Assembly (NCBI GenBank): GCA_910579275.1
Contig: CAJTTO010000011.1
Location: forward strand, 1 to 64,000
Reading direction: 5' to 3'
From: an uncultured Lachnospiraceae bacterium
Lineage (GTDB): Bacteria > Bacillota > Clostridia > Lachnospirales > Lachnospiraceae
DNA length: 64,000 bases
The stretch's first letter is position 1; every line of letters begins with the position of its first letter. Below are positions 36,463 through 44,237 of this stretch, piece by piece. The translations under genes and the position numbers were made by a program. The notes under the pieces are model-generated. The model had not been told where the DNA came from. It ran no database searches and saw only the letters and a list, made by a program, of their open reading frames with translations.

Positions 36463-36481
36463 AAGTTTTCCGCTCGCCTCG

Positions 36482-36510
36482 TTGACAAATAGTCGCATAC
36501 GATTTATAAT
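36482..36510 (+). promoter_or_regulatory. consensus promoter of the transglutaminase-like gene
   Basis: TTGACA at 36482-36487 and TATAAT at 36505-36510 are 17 bp apart, a full sigma-A consensus. The -35 region overlaps the original last codons and stop of the nuclease-like gene. The predicted leader is about 125 nt. Confidence 0.75.
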
Positions 36511-36592
36511 AATTACAAATTGATATTGTTTCCGAAATTTCATGCGCACTTCGGGAAGGATGTCATAATATAAATAAATATATAGAACAGGG

Positions 36593-36643
36593 ATGTTTAT
36601 GAAGGAACTCATGGGGGAGTATAGGAATCGAGGAGGTTACTGA
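36593..36643 (+). CDS. possible 16-codon leader ORF
   Basis: A short frame encoding MFMKELMGEYRNRGGY spans the AGGAGG ribosome binding site of the next gene and stops one base before its ATG. Its own ribosome binding site (CAGGG) is close and weak. It might couple or tune translation of the downstream gene; it may also be chance. Confidence 0.25.
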   Translation: MFMKELMGEYRNRGGY

Positions 36644-36644
36644 T

Positions 36645-38222
36645 ATGCGTATAGTAGAGAAGGTGCTGTACGGATTCGGTGGCTTATTGGCGCTTATACT
36701 TCTTTTTATTGCGCTTTGCCACTACAATCCGGAATTGGCAGTAAAACTAGGGGCAGCCATGACGGTTGACGCGGAGGAAAAGACCACCCCCGTCCCGGAA
36801 AGGATGGTGCTTGCCGCGAACACTACCGTGACGCTCGGACAGCTTCCGGCAGCGGAAAATACCCGGTCGGCAGAAAGCCCGCAGGCAAAAGATAATGCGG
36901 AGGAGAACCTGAAAATACCCGGAAATGTAGCCGGGCTGACTGGTTATATACCCGTCAGGGCGACCGGAACGGAGATTTCACAGACCAAGGCGGATGAGAT
37001 TGCCGCAGAACTGAGCGAGGGCGAGACAGGAAGCAGCCTGACATTTGACGCGGAGATGTATCCGTACTTTGAGATGCTCAACGACACACAGAAGTCGCTT
37101 TACAAGCAGATTTATGCCAATGCGGACGCCCAGAACAAGCATTTTGCCCCGGTGACCGATATCACGGCGAATGACTTGAAGAATGCATTCACGTCTGTTG
37201 TCAACGACCATCCGGAATTATTCTGGGTTGACACGGCGTACAAGTACCAGCATACCCCGAAGGGCAGTGTGGCGGATATTACGCTTGTGTTTAATGTGAC
37301 GGCAAACAACCTTGATTCGGCAAAGTCCGAGTTCGAGGCGGCAGCAAAGCTTATCACGGATGAGACTTATGGAAATTACACCGACTATGATAAGGAACGA
37401 ATTGTGCATGACACGCTGATTGGCAAAGTAAAATATGATGCCAACGCACCGATGAACCAGAGTGCTTACAGTGCGCTTGTGTACGGAAGGTCAGTGTGTG
37501 CAGGCTATGCGAGAGCGTTACAGTATGTGCTGCATCAGCTGGATATTCCCTGCTATTATGTGACCGGTTATGCCGGTGAAAACCATGCATGGAATATTGT
37601 GAAGCTGGATGACGGTTACTACAATGTGGACAGTACGTGGGATGACACCAATCCGAACACATATGACTATTTTAACTGTTCCGATGAGGATTATGCCACA
37701 GACCATGTAAGGAGGGACTTGTCAATCTATCTTCCTCCCTGCAACGGCAACAAGTACAGCGGACTCGAAGTAAATCCGTCCGTGACACCGCCGACAGACA
37801 CCACGAAGCCATCGACGGGCACAACAACAAAACCTTCGACAAGCACAGACACCACAACCAGTACAGGAACAACCAATACCACGACAAACCAGACTACTGC
37901 AACCAATACAGAGTCCATCACGGTATTGACAGTAAGGGGCGGCGGTGACGAACATTACATTGACAATATCGGAGATTACTTCAATGAATGTTTCGGCGCA
38001 ATGATAGAACGGGATGAGGAAGTCATAACATTTGACCTCATCATCACAGACAAAAAGCTCTGGGACAGCATCTACAAGGCATATGACAAAGGGGACTGTC
38101 AGGAGGGCTATATCGACCGCTATCTGGTAGAGAAACACAAAAATGCATGCAGCATGCGTGTGGAAGCAGTGCCAAGGACAGACGGAAGCTATCTCCTGCG
38201 GCACAGCGCAGTCATCAATTAA
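36645..38222 (+). CDS. surface transglutaminase-like protein
   Basis: The 525-residue protein has an N-terminal membrane segment or uncleaved signal at about 8-28. The transglutaminase/protease-like core carries a full triad: Cys285 (SVCAGYA), His314 (ENHAWNIV) and Asp329 (YNVDSTWDD). Similar proteins act outside the cell as peptidases or crosslinking enzymes. A Thr/Pro/Ser-rich linker at about 383-425 leads to a C-terminal domain of about 100 residues that I do not recognise. The start is fixed by AGGAGG at 36631-36636. The gene stands alone with its own consensus promoter, and a hairpin follows its stop codon. Confidence 0.8.
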   Translation: MRIVEKVLYGFGGLLALILLFIALCHYNPELAVKLGAAMTVDAEEKTTPVPERMVLAANTTVTLGQLPAAENTRSAESPQAKDNAEENLKIPGNVAGLTGYIPVRATGTEISQTKADEIAAELSEGETGSSLTFDAEMYPYFEMLNDTQKSLYKQIYANADAQNKHFAPVTDITANDLKNAFTSVVNDHPELFWVDTAYKYQHTPKGSVADITLVFNVTANNLDSAKSEFEAAAKLITDETYGNYTDYDKERIVHDTLIGKVKYDANAPMNQSAYSALVYGRSVCAGYARALQYVLHQLDIPCYYVTGYAGENHAWNIVKLDDGYYNVDSTWDDTNPNTYDYFNCSDEDYATDHVRRDLSIYLPPCNGNKYSGLEVNPSVTPPTDTTKPSTGTTTKPSTSTDTTTSTGTTNTTTNQTTATNTESITVLTVRGGGDEHYIDNIGDYFNECFGAMIERDEEVITFDLIITDKKLWDSIYKAYDKGDCQEGYIDRYLVEKHKNACSMRVEAVPRTDGSYLLRHSAVIN

Positions 38223-38236
38223 AAATATAATACAAT

Positions 38237-38260
38237 GAGCAGGGAAGTCTTTCCCTGCTC
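38237..38260 (+). terminator. hairpin after the transglutaminase-like gene
   Basis: GAGCAGGGAA and TTCCCTGCTC pair perfectly around a 4-nt loop, 14 nt after the stop codon. The T-tract is poor, so termination may be incomplete. Confidence 0.55.
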
Positions 38261-38423
38261 GCTGTGTTTATGCATATGGGTGTTCAATGGAAGAAGGTCG
38301 TGTGGGGCGATACATCAACAAATCAAGCAAAATCAATGCATTCTACGATTCAGAGACACTACTACTTACATAAAAATAAGGGTATGCCGGATTGCTCCAA
38401 CATACTTCTAAGGAGGTTTTATC

Positions 38424-38519
38424 ATGGCAGAACATCAGGCGGCAGGAGTATATTAGTTAGACAATGGGTATTTGGGTTATCGCTTTGTACATGTTGCTTC
38501 CTGTTGTTCTGCTTTATGA
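38424..38519 (+). pseudogene. N-terminal remnant of a tyrosine integrase (tentative)
   Basis: A strong AAGGAGG precedes ATG 38424. The frame reads MAEHQAAGVY, then TAG, then LDNGYLGYRFVHV, and ends at TGA. A GVY.LDNGYWGYRF-like opening is familiar from the arm-binding domain of site-specific tyrosine recombinases of integrative elements. That would make this the first 30 or so codons of an integrase with a nonsense mutation and the rest lost. The overlapping 24-codon hydrophobic frame at 38464-38538 is an alternative reading. The call rests on a short match read from memory. Confidence 0.4.
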
Positions 38520-38747
38520 CTATGCGGCTTTTGAATAATCAATAATAGCAATTTCCTGCATAAGTTGTTTTGCGATATTGACAAGGCTTTCAAGCTGTTT
38601 TGCGACTTCGTTGGAATAATACTTCTCGCCGCATTGCTCACATTCTTCACAGGGAACATTTTTAATGATAATAATACAGTTTTTATAATTTACTACATGA
38701 GTTGTGGAAGATGAAATTGTAGTTTTGCATTTACAATACATACACAT
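38520..38747 (-). CDS. YgiT-type zinc-finger antitoxin
   Basis: This 75-residue protein has the small zinc-finger layout of MqsA/YgiT antitoxins. Cys pairs lie near the N-terminus (Cys2/Cys5) and at Cys36-x2-Cys39 (CEQCGEKYYS), followed by a helix. It begins 2 nt after the stop of the DUF4258 gene, and its ribosome binding site AAGGGG lies inside that gene's end. The two are thus one operon with the toxin first. The short length suggests only the metal-binding and neutralising half is present, without the C-terminal HTH of long MqsA proteins. DNA binding may therefore be absent. Confidence 0.75.
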   Translation of the reverse strand: MCMYCKCKTTISSSTTHVVNYKNCIIIIKNVPCEECEQCGEKYYSNEVAKQLESLVNIAKQLMQEIAIIDYSKAA

Positions 38748-38749
38748 AA

Positions 38750-39067
38750 TTATTGCCCCTTTCTTGTTTTTAGATCCTTTTCAAATATATCTGTATTTGG
38801 AAAATATGCTGTTATAAAAAATAGCGTGCTGTTATCCGAACCAACAACAATATGCAGTATTTTGCTTTCTTTTGTGTGTCCGAAAATTAGACAACTGGGG
38901 TGTGGAAAATCGTCTGGATAATCTTCTATGATTTCTCCCGTCTGTAAACAGGATTCTACATCACTGATACTTATATCCCTTTCCTGCATTCTCTCCAAAC
39001 AATGCTTTGCCCACTTTATATTAGAATCAGAAGCATTATATAGCCTTTGAAGCTGTTTTATATCCAT
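38750..39067 (-). CDS. DUF4258 family toxin
   Basis: The 105-residue protein matches the DUF4258 pattern. The opening carries a HCLERMQERDIS motif (H...RM..R.IS), then a VE..L.TGEIIEDYPDDFPHPSCLIFG segment in separate strands, then LHIVVGSDN and an ITAYFP ending. Such proteins are usually encoded with YgiT-type antitoxins and are thought to be RNase-like toxins of the RelE/BrnT kind. Here the antitoxin follows immediately. AAGGAAG precedes the ATG, and TATAAT at 39107-39102 on the minus strand could be its -10. The pair lies beside an integrase remnant, which fits an eroded mobile element. Confidence 0.75.
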   Translation of the reverse strand: MDIKQLQRLYNASDSNIKWAKHCLERMQERDISISDVESCLQTGEIIEDYPDDFPHPSCLIFGHTKESKILHIVVGSDNSTLFFITAYFPNTDIFEKDLKTRKGQ

Positions 39068-39166
39068 TGCGGCACTTCCTTTTCGCTTGTTTATAGATGA
39101 TATTATACACCATTTCAGCAGGAAATAAAATAGGCAGCGGCATTATAGATATAAAAGTGCAGCCGC

Positions 39167-39475
39167 CTATGCTTTTGAGTACTCTGATTTGATATTGCCT
39201 GCGCCTGTGATATAGTCCATAGATATATTGTAGAATTTGGCAAGTATCAATAGATTGTCAACAGGGATTCTTGTTTTGCCGCTTTCATAGTAACAGTTCA
39301 GCCTTCGGCTTCCTGTTACAGGCATCAAGCCATGCATAACCACTTCGTGGTGGCTTGATGCATCTCTACCATTACGCTATTTCACGGACTTTGCAGTAAA
39401 TGCAAAGTCCTGGGCTGAACTGTTACCTTTCATAACATAATCCGCATATGTTCTTTGCCCTATGTGCAGCAAGGA
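39167..39475 (-). pseudogene. XRE-family HTH regulator interrupted by a MITE
   Basis: Read on the minus strand, the part above 39427 gives IGQRTYADY. The part below 39290 gives YESGKTRIPVDNLLILAKFY, then NISMDYITG and a stop at 39167. Together these are the end of helix 3 and the C-terminal helices of a Cro/CI-like HTH protein. MITE copy C splits them, and the frames on the two sides do not join after removing it, so a frameshift is present as well. The N-terminal helices are missing; the space upstream is taken by the rubrerythrin terminator. The gene is dead. Confidence 0.7.
39290..39426 (-). mobile_element. MITE family 1, copy C (137 bp)
   Basis: It has the same GTAACAGTTCAGCC ends as copies A and B and is inverted relative to B, differing at only a few positions. 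CTTTCATA flanks it at 39282-39289 and 39427-39434, a perfect 8-bp target duplication. It inserted in the coding sequence of an XRE-type regulator. Confidence 0.9.
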
Positions 39476-39479
39476 CATC

Positions 39480-39514
39480 AAAAAGGGAACAAACCATTTC
39501 CGGTTCATTCCCTT
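39480..39514 (-). terminator. terminator of the rubrerythrin operon
   Basis: On the minus strand GGGAATGAACC pairs with GGTTTGTTCCC (two G-T pairs) and is followed by TTTTT. It lies about 35 nt beyond the rubrerythrin stop. Confidence 0.75.
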
Positions 39515-39549
39515 CTAAATTCAAACTCCTTTAAAATCCGGCGTTCTTC

Positions 39550-40089
39550 TTAGCCAAAGTATCTCTTAAGAAGTCCCTCAAATGCCTTGCCATGTCTAGC
39601 CTCGTCGCGTGCCATCTCATGAACAGTGTCATGGATTGCGTCGAGATTTGCAGCCTTAGCGCGCTTTGCAAGGTCGAACTTGCCGGCAGTAGCGCCGTTC
39701 TCTGCCTCTACACGCATCTCGAGGTTTTTCTTTGTGGAATCTGTAACCACTTCGCCCAAAAGCTCTGCAAATTTAGCAGCATGCTCAGCTTCCTCCCATG
39801 CAGCCTTCTCCCAGTACAGACCGATTTCAGGATAGCCTTCTCTGTGTGCAACCCTTGCCATTGCAAGATACATACCAACCTCAGTACACTCGCCGTTGAA
39901 GTTTGCCCTTAAGTCAGCCATAATGTCCTCGCTGGAGCCCTGTGCAACACCTACCACGTGCTCTGCTGCCCAGCTTTTCTCGCCAGCCTGCTGAACAAAC
40001 TTGTCAGCCGGCGCATTACACTGCGGGCACTTCTCCGGAGCGCTGTCACCTTCATAAACATAACCACATACACCACATACAAATTTCAT
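39550..40089 (-). CDS. reverse rubrerythrin
   Basis: The 179-residue protein has an N-terminal rubredoxin domain (CGVCGYVYEG and CPQCNAP supply two CxxC iron-binding pairs) followed by a four-helix ferritin-like diiron domain. That domain contains repeated Glu and ExxH motifs (NGECTEVGMY, EEAEHAAKF, RDEARHGKAF). This order, rubredoxin first, defines reverse rubrerythrins, which reduce hydrogen peroxide and oxygen with NADH-derived electrons in the cytoplasm of anaerobes. ATG 40089 is preferred over TTG 40095 because AGGAGG then sits 9 nt upstream. It follows the PerR-like gene by 53 nt with no terminator between, so the two form a peroxide-stress operon. Confidence 0.9.
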   Translation of the reverse strand: MKFVCGVCGYVYEGDSAPEKCPQCNAPADKFVQQAGEKSWAAEHVVGVAQGSSEDIMADLRANFNGECTEVGMYLAMARVAHREGYPEIGLYWEKAAWEEAEHAAKFAELLGEVVTDSTKKNLEMRVEAENGATAGKFDLAKRAKAANLDAIHDTVHEMARDEARHGKAFEGLLKRYFG

Positions 40090-40142
40090 ATTCAATTACC
40101 TCCTAATTTTTATAAGCGCCATAAAATTCGGGGCGCCTTATT

Positions 40143-40562
40143 TCACGTTTTTTCTTTGTCCTGCGAAACATCTTGGTCAAGACAGTGCCTGCAGATGCCG
40201 CAAAAATATAACCTGTGTCCCTGAATCAATCCGTCAAAACCTCTGGAAGCCTCGGCGTCTATGGCTGAGAAATCCTTGCCGTCCATAGGTAAGTCGATGA
40301 CAGCATTGCAGCGACTGCATACAAAATGCTGGTGTGGTCTGGTATCGTAATCAAAATGATCAATACCCAGAACCCCAAAACTGTGCTTCGCTATCATGCC
40401 CGCCTCTGCCAGCTGGTTTAAGTTGCGGTAAACAGTACCGAGACTGATGTTCGGAAACTCCTCTTTTACATTGGAGTAAACAAATTCAGCAGTCGGATGA
40501 TCCTTTCGGGTTTTTAGGAAGGAGAGGATAGCTGCCCTCTGGCGGCTGAACTTCATAGCCAT
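40143..40562 (-). CDS. perR: PerR-like Fur family regulator
   Basis: The 139-residue repressor has an N-terminal winged helix (FSRQRAAILSFL, HPTAEFVY, ISLGTVYRNLNQLAEAG) and a C-terminal metal-sensing domain. The metal ligands seen are His77 and His79 (PHQHFVC), and Cys82/Cys85 with a second Cys cluster at 121-127, the structural zinc site. Asp-rich FDYD before the His pair fits PerR better than Fur. Its target is probably the promoter at 40678-40706, so it controls itself and the rubrerythrin. ATG 40562 (AGGGG just upstream) gives the usual family length. An in-frame ATG at 40628 would add a 22-residue extension that is not typical. Confidence 0.8.
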   Translation of the reverse strand: MAMKFSRQRAAILSFLKTRKDHPTAEFVYSNVKEEFPNISLGTVYRNLNQLAEAGMIAKHSFGVLGIDHFDYDTRPHQHFVCSRCNAVIDLPMDGKDFSAIDAEASRGFDGLIQGHRLYFCGICRHCLDQDVSQDKEKT

Positions 40563-40660
40563 GTAACCCCTGCCTTTCTGAGTCGGTTTCGAGCTGCGGG
40601 AATGTAGAAAATCCAATATTCCCATCATTGACTGATTGTGTATTACCTCTTTGGTTAAAT

Positions 40661-40706
40661 CAGTAATGATTACTGTTATTATATTCAGTTTATTTCACTT
40701 TGTCAA
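40661..40706 (-). promoter_or_regulatory. consensus promoter with overlapping Per-box-like operator
   Basis: On the minus strand TTGACA (40706-40701) and TATAAT (40683-40678) are 17 bp apart, a perfect consensus. The perfect 15-bp palindrome CAGTAATCATTACTG (40661-40675) covers the expected transcription start. Its ATTNATTA-like core resembles PerR/Fur boxes, which implies autorepression of the regulator and rubrerythrin. Confidence 0.75.
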
Positions 40707-40871
40707 GGGAATTTTAAATATTTTTCTGATTAAAAAAAAATTAACAATACCCCAAAAGACTATATTTTAAAATAGGATATGATATACTAATGCTATCAAT
40801 AATTCTTGAAAAATAAAGTAAATAATGCAAGACGGATTTGTATATGTGCCGGATTTCGAATGGAGGTCTCT

Positions 40872-42020
40872 ATGAAAAAAAAGTCGCATATGAAACTCAA
40901 GTCCAAAATGATGGTTCTTTTCCTTACAATCATATTAGTCCCGCTGGGATGTGCTGCGATTGTATTTTTTGGTTTTGGGTATTATGAAAATATTGACGTG
41001 CTGCGGGAGCTGTCCAAGGAAGACATCATGATTGGCGCGATGATTAACAGGCGGCTGATGGAATACCTTGTGATTGCCATGATGCTCATTTTGTTCATGA
41101 CAAGTTCCATCATCACGGGATGGCTCAACAAGGATATTTATAAACCGCTGAAAGAGCTGAGCATCGCCATGCAGCGGATATCCACAGGAGACTTTGACTA
41201 CCATATGGCGAACAGGCGCGATGACGAAATCGGCATTCTTTTCGACAATTATGAGCAGATGCGTCTGCAGCTGAAAGAAAACGAAGAAGAGAAAGCGCAG
41301 AACGAGAAGAAGTCAAAGGAGCTTGTCAGCAATATTTCCCACGACCTCAAGACGCCGATTACTTCCATAAAAGGATATGTGGAGGGCATTATGGACGGTG
41401 TCGCGGACACGCCGGAAAAGATGGATAAGTACATCAAGACCATCTACAATAAGGCAAATGATATGGACAAACTGATCAATGAGCTGACGACATACTCAGG
41501 CATCGACTCCAACAAGATTCCATATCATTTTCATATTTTGAATGTCTCCGATTACTTTTCGGACTGTGTGGAGGAAGTCGGGCTTGATTTGGAATCCAAA
41601 AATATGCACCTGAATTTTACCAACCTTGTTCCGGCGGATACCTGTGTCGTGGCGGATCCCGAGCAGCTCAAAAAGGTCATCAACAACATTATCAGCAACA
41701 GTGTCAAATACATGGGGCATGATAACGGCGTGATTGACATTCGCATTCTCGATGAAATCGAGTCGGTCAAAATCGAGATCGAGGACAACGGAAAAGGCAT
41801 AGAATCCAAGGACATCGGCAATATCTTTGAGCGGTTTTACCGGACGGATTCTTCCAGAAACTCACTGCAGGGCGGCAGCGGCATCGGACTGAGCATTGTC
41901 AAGAAAATCATCGAGGATCATGGCGGTTATGTATGGGCAACCAGCAGACAGGGCGAGGGAACCTGCATGCATTTTGTGCTGCGCAAGTATACGGAGCGGA
42001 CGGACGAGGTCGTTATCTGA
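40872..42020 (+). CDS. membrane sensor histidine kinase
   Basis: The 382-residue kinase has two transmembrane segments (about 13-36 and 64-84) separated by only about 28 outside residues. A HAMP domain (about 85-137) and a HisKA helix with phosphoacceptor His157 (SNISHDLKTP) follow. The HATPase domain has an N box (NNIISNSVKY), DNGKGI and GSGIGLSIVKKI. The minimal external loop suggests it senses within the membrane or through a partner, as in cell-envelope stress kinases. ATG 40872 follows GGAGG at 40862-40866 and is preferred over an upstream TTG. The response regulator gene begins 125 nt downstream, so the two are one system. The signal and targets are not evident from the window. Confidence 0.9.
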   Translation: MKKKSHMKLKSKMMVLFLTIILVPLGCAAIVFFGFGYYENIDVLRELSKEDIMIGAMINRRLMEYLVIAMMLILFMTSSIITGWLNKDIYKPLKELSIAMQRISTGDFDYHMANRRDDEIGILFDNYEQMRLQLKENEEEKAQNEKKSKELVSNISHDLKTPITSIKGYVEGIMDGVADTPEKMDKYIKTIYNKANDMDKLINELTTYSGIDSNKIPYHFHILNVSDYFSDCVEEVGLDLESKNMHLNFTNLVPADTCVVADPEQLKKVINNIISNSVKYMGHDNGVIDIRILDEIESVKIEIEDNGKGIESKDIGNIFERFYRTDSSRNSLQGGSGIGLSIVKKIIEDHGGYVWATSRQGEGTCMHFVLRKYTERTDEVVI

Positions 42021-42145
42021 CAACAAGTAAAATCCAATTGTGAAATTCGGCGTGGACAGGAACGGAAGAGGTCATGCTGAAGGTAAGTGCATGGAGAACG
42101 CGGCAGGGCGATTCAATAATGAATAGGAAAGGACGGAGAACAGAA

Positions 42146-42835
42146 ATGAGCAGAATACTGATTGTTGAGGACGAGGAAGCGATTGCAGAGCTTGAAAAGG
42201 ATTATCTGGAGCTGAATGATTTTGAGGTGAAGATCGAGAACAGCGGTGATACGGGGCTTGCGACAGCGCTTGCGGAGGATTTTGACCTGATTATACTTGA
42301 TTTGATGCTGCCGGGGATTGACGGCTTTGAGATTTGTAAGCGCATTCGGGAGGACAAGGATGTGCCGATTCTGATGGTTTCGGCAAAAAAGGATGACATT
42401 GACAAAATCCGCGGACTCGGGCTTGGCGCGGACGATTATCTGACGAAACCGTTCAGTCCGAGTGAGCTTGTAGCGCGTGTCAAGGCGCATATGGCGCGCT
42501 ATAACCGCCTTGTGGGAAGCCACACAAGGGAAAACGACATTGTGGAGATTAGGGGAATCCGCATTGACAAGACCGCAAGGCGCGTGTTTGTGGACGGCGA
42601 GGAGCGGACATTCACGACGAAGGAATTTGACCTTCTGACATTTTTGGCGGAAAATCCCAACCATGTATTTACCAAGGAAGAAATTTTCAGGGAAATCTGG
42701 GATATGGACTCGATAGGAGACATCGCGACAGTCACAGTGCATATCAAAAAAATCCGTGAAAAAATTGAGACAGACACATCAAAGCCACAGTACATTGAGA
42801 CGATATGGGGCGTCGGCTACCGATTCAAATTATAG
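42146..42835 (+). CDS. OmpR/PhoB-type response regulator
   Basis: The 229-residue regulator has a receiver domain with the acidic pocket Glu8/Asp9, phosphoacceptor Asp52 (LILDLMLPG on the strand) and conserved Lys101 (LTKPF). A winged-helix DNA-binding domain follows (FTTKEFDLLTFL, VHIKKIREKI, ETIWGVGYRFKL). It is the cognate partner of the histidine kinase upstream. ATG 42146 is chosen because CGGAG precedes it and the product then starts at the conserved RILIVEDE strand. Upstream in-frame codons from 42074 are not needed. Confidence 0.92.
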   Translation: MSRILIVEDEEAIAELEKDYLELNDFEVKIENSGDTGLATALAEDFDLIILDLMLPGIDGFEICKRIREDKDVPILMVSAKKDDIDKIRGLGLGADDYLTKPFSPSELVARVKAHMARYNRLVGSHTRENDIVEIRGIRIDKTARRVFVDGEERTFTTKEFDLLTFLAENPNHVFTKEEIFREIWDMDSIGDIATVTVHIKKIREKIETDTSKPQYIETIWGVGYRFKL

Positions 42836-42885
42836 GGAGCAGGCAGGGAACTGCCGCGGACGGGATGCGAATAGGATAAAATAAA

Positions 42886-43572
42886 ATGGATAAAATGATA
42901 GTGTATGAGGATGATACCCTGCTGGTCGTTCACAAGCCTGCGGGAATTGCGACAGAGACAGCAAAAATCGGTCAGGCGGACGTTGTCTCCGAATTGAAAA
43001 ACTATCGCAGAAAGAAAGGCGAAACCCCTTATATTGGCGTGGTTCACAGACTGGATCAGCCGGTGGAGGGACTTTTGGTGTTTGCAAAAGATGCAGGAGC
43101 TGCCAAAAAGCTCAGCGCCGATCTGCAGAACGGACAACTGTCCAAAAAATATGCAGCGCTTGTCGAGGGAACGCCGCAGGCGCAGGATGGAACGCTGTCA
43201 GACTATCTGATAAAGGACGGGCGTACCAATCTGTCAAAGGTTGTGCCGGAAGGTACGGACGGGGCAAAGAAGGCAGCGCTTCAATGGAAACTTTTGCGCA
43301 GCAGCAGTACGGGTGCGTATGCGCTTCTCGAAATAGAACTTTACACAGGAAGGCATCACCAGATTCGGGTACAGATGGCGCACGCCGGATTTCCGCTCCT
43401 CGGGGACACGAAATACGGCTCCGCGCAGACAAAGGAGCTTTCCGCGCAGCTGTCCATACACAATGTGGCGCTGGCTGCAAACGAACTGTCCCTGATACAT
43501 CCTGTTACAGGAAAGAAAATGCATTTTTCACTGGATATCAATAAATTTTTGCATGTTATCGGAATGGAGTGA
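42886..43572 (+). CDS. RluA/RluD-family pseudouridine synthase
   Basis: The 228-residue enzyme isomerises specific uridines in structured RNA to pseudouridine. The catalytic motif HRLDQPVEGLLVFAK contains the invariant Asp57, and later motifs ALLEIELYTGRHHQIRVQ and HAGFPLLGD are typical of the family. There is no N-terminal S4 domain, so it is the short form. The substrate, rRNA or tRNA, cannot be told from sequence. It begins about 50 nt after the response regulator with a modest AGGA ribosome binding site and may share its transcript. Confidence 0.88.
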   Translation: MDKMIVYEDDTLLVVHKPAGIATETAKIGQADVVSELKNYRRKKGETPYIGVVHRLDQPVEGLLVFAKDAGAAKKLSADLQNGQLSKKYAALVEGTPQAQDGTLSDYLIKDGRTNLSKVVPEGTDGAKKAALQWKLLRSSSTGAYALLEIELYTGRHHQIRVQMAHAGFPLLGDTKYGSAQTKELSAQLSIHNVALAANELSLIHPVTGKKMHFSLDINKFLHVIGME

Positions 43573-43625
43573 ACAGTGGCGACTTCAGTGGCGAATATTC
43601 TGACAAAAAGAACACACTTTATTTG

Positions 43626-43654
43626 TTGACACTTTTTTGGTTAGAAAGTATAAT
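43626..43654 (+). promoter_or_regulatory. consensus promoter
   Basis: TTGACA at 43626-43631 and TATAAT at 43649-43654 are 17 bp apart, a perfect sigma-A promoter for the small unknown gene at 43728. Confidence 0.8.
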
Positions 43655-43727
43655 AAAAGTATGAACAATAGGCCTTGTATTTTGCAAGAACTCAGGTAAA
43701 GGGGAGTAACACAAAGGAGGCCAAAAT

Positions 43728-44114
43728 ATGGATGGAATGCAGAACTGGACAAACTATTTGGAGGTAATGCGAAACCGTCTGCTAATCGTTAATGACGCTG
43801 ACAGCCTGATTTCAGTATTGATGGACGTTAGGAATATACCAATCGCATTATCAACCATAGAAGACGTAACGGACGGAACCGGATTGAACATGTCATTGTC
43901 AGTGATATGCTCGGAGGCAAAGGTCATCGGCAGGGTGATGTGCCTGGTTAGTGATGATATGTTTACGACGGTTCAGCTAAATCTTGACACTGTGAAAAAG
44001 ATAAACGCAAAGATCTCAGTGGACGGTAAGGGTGTTGTGATGAAACTCACAATCAAAAACGGGGCTGAATTCCTGCTTATGTTCCATACGGATTTTGTGG
44101 AAGAGGACGAATAG
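43728..44114 (+). CDS. unknown conserved-looking small protein (128 aa)
   Basis: I do not recognise this family. The protein is soluble, with no signal peptide or membrane segment. An N-terminal helix is followed by alternating strands (LSVICSEAKVIGRVMCLV, VVMKLTIKNGAEFLLMF) and an acidic end. AAAGGAGG lies 7 nt before the start, a consensus promoter lies upstream and a hairpin follows, so it is very likely a real monocistronic gene. The strong promoter suggests constitutive expression. Confidence 0.75.
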   Translation: MDGMQNWTNYLEVMRNRLLIVNDADSLISVLMDVRNIPIALSTIEDVTDGTGLNMSLSVICSEAKVIGRVMCLVSDDMFTTVQLNLDTVKKINAKISVDGKGVVMKLTIKNGAEFLLMFHTDFVEEDE

Positions 44115-44140
44115 CTCTTGTCATTATGGAAATCAATGAG

Positions 44141-44177
44141 GAAGCTGTAGCAATGCGACAATGATTGCTACAGCTTT
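44141..44177 (+). terminator. hairpin terminator
   Basis: AAGCTGTAGCAAT (44142-44154) pairs perfectly with ATTGCTACAGCTT (44164-44176), followed by TCTT. The stem is strong and the T-tract weak. Confidence 0.6.
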
Positions 44178-44237
44178 CTTGTGCACAGAGCTGTACATGG
44201 GAAATGCCGCAGGCTGGGCGCGCAGGGAGGTGACGGT

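Noticed and set aside
38464..38538. 24-codon hydrophobic peptide, possible type I toxin
   Set aside because: Its ribosome binding site is far and weak, it overlaps the antitoxin end, and another frame there reads as an integrase remnant.
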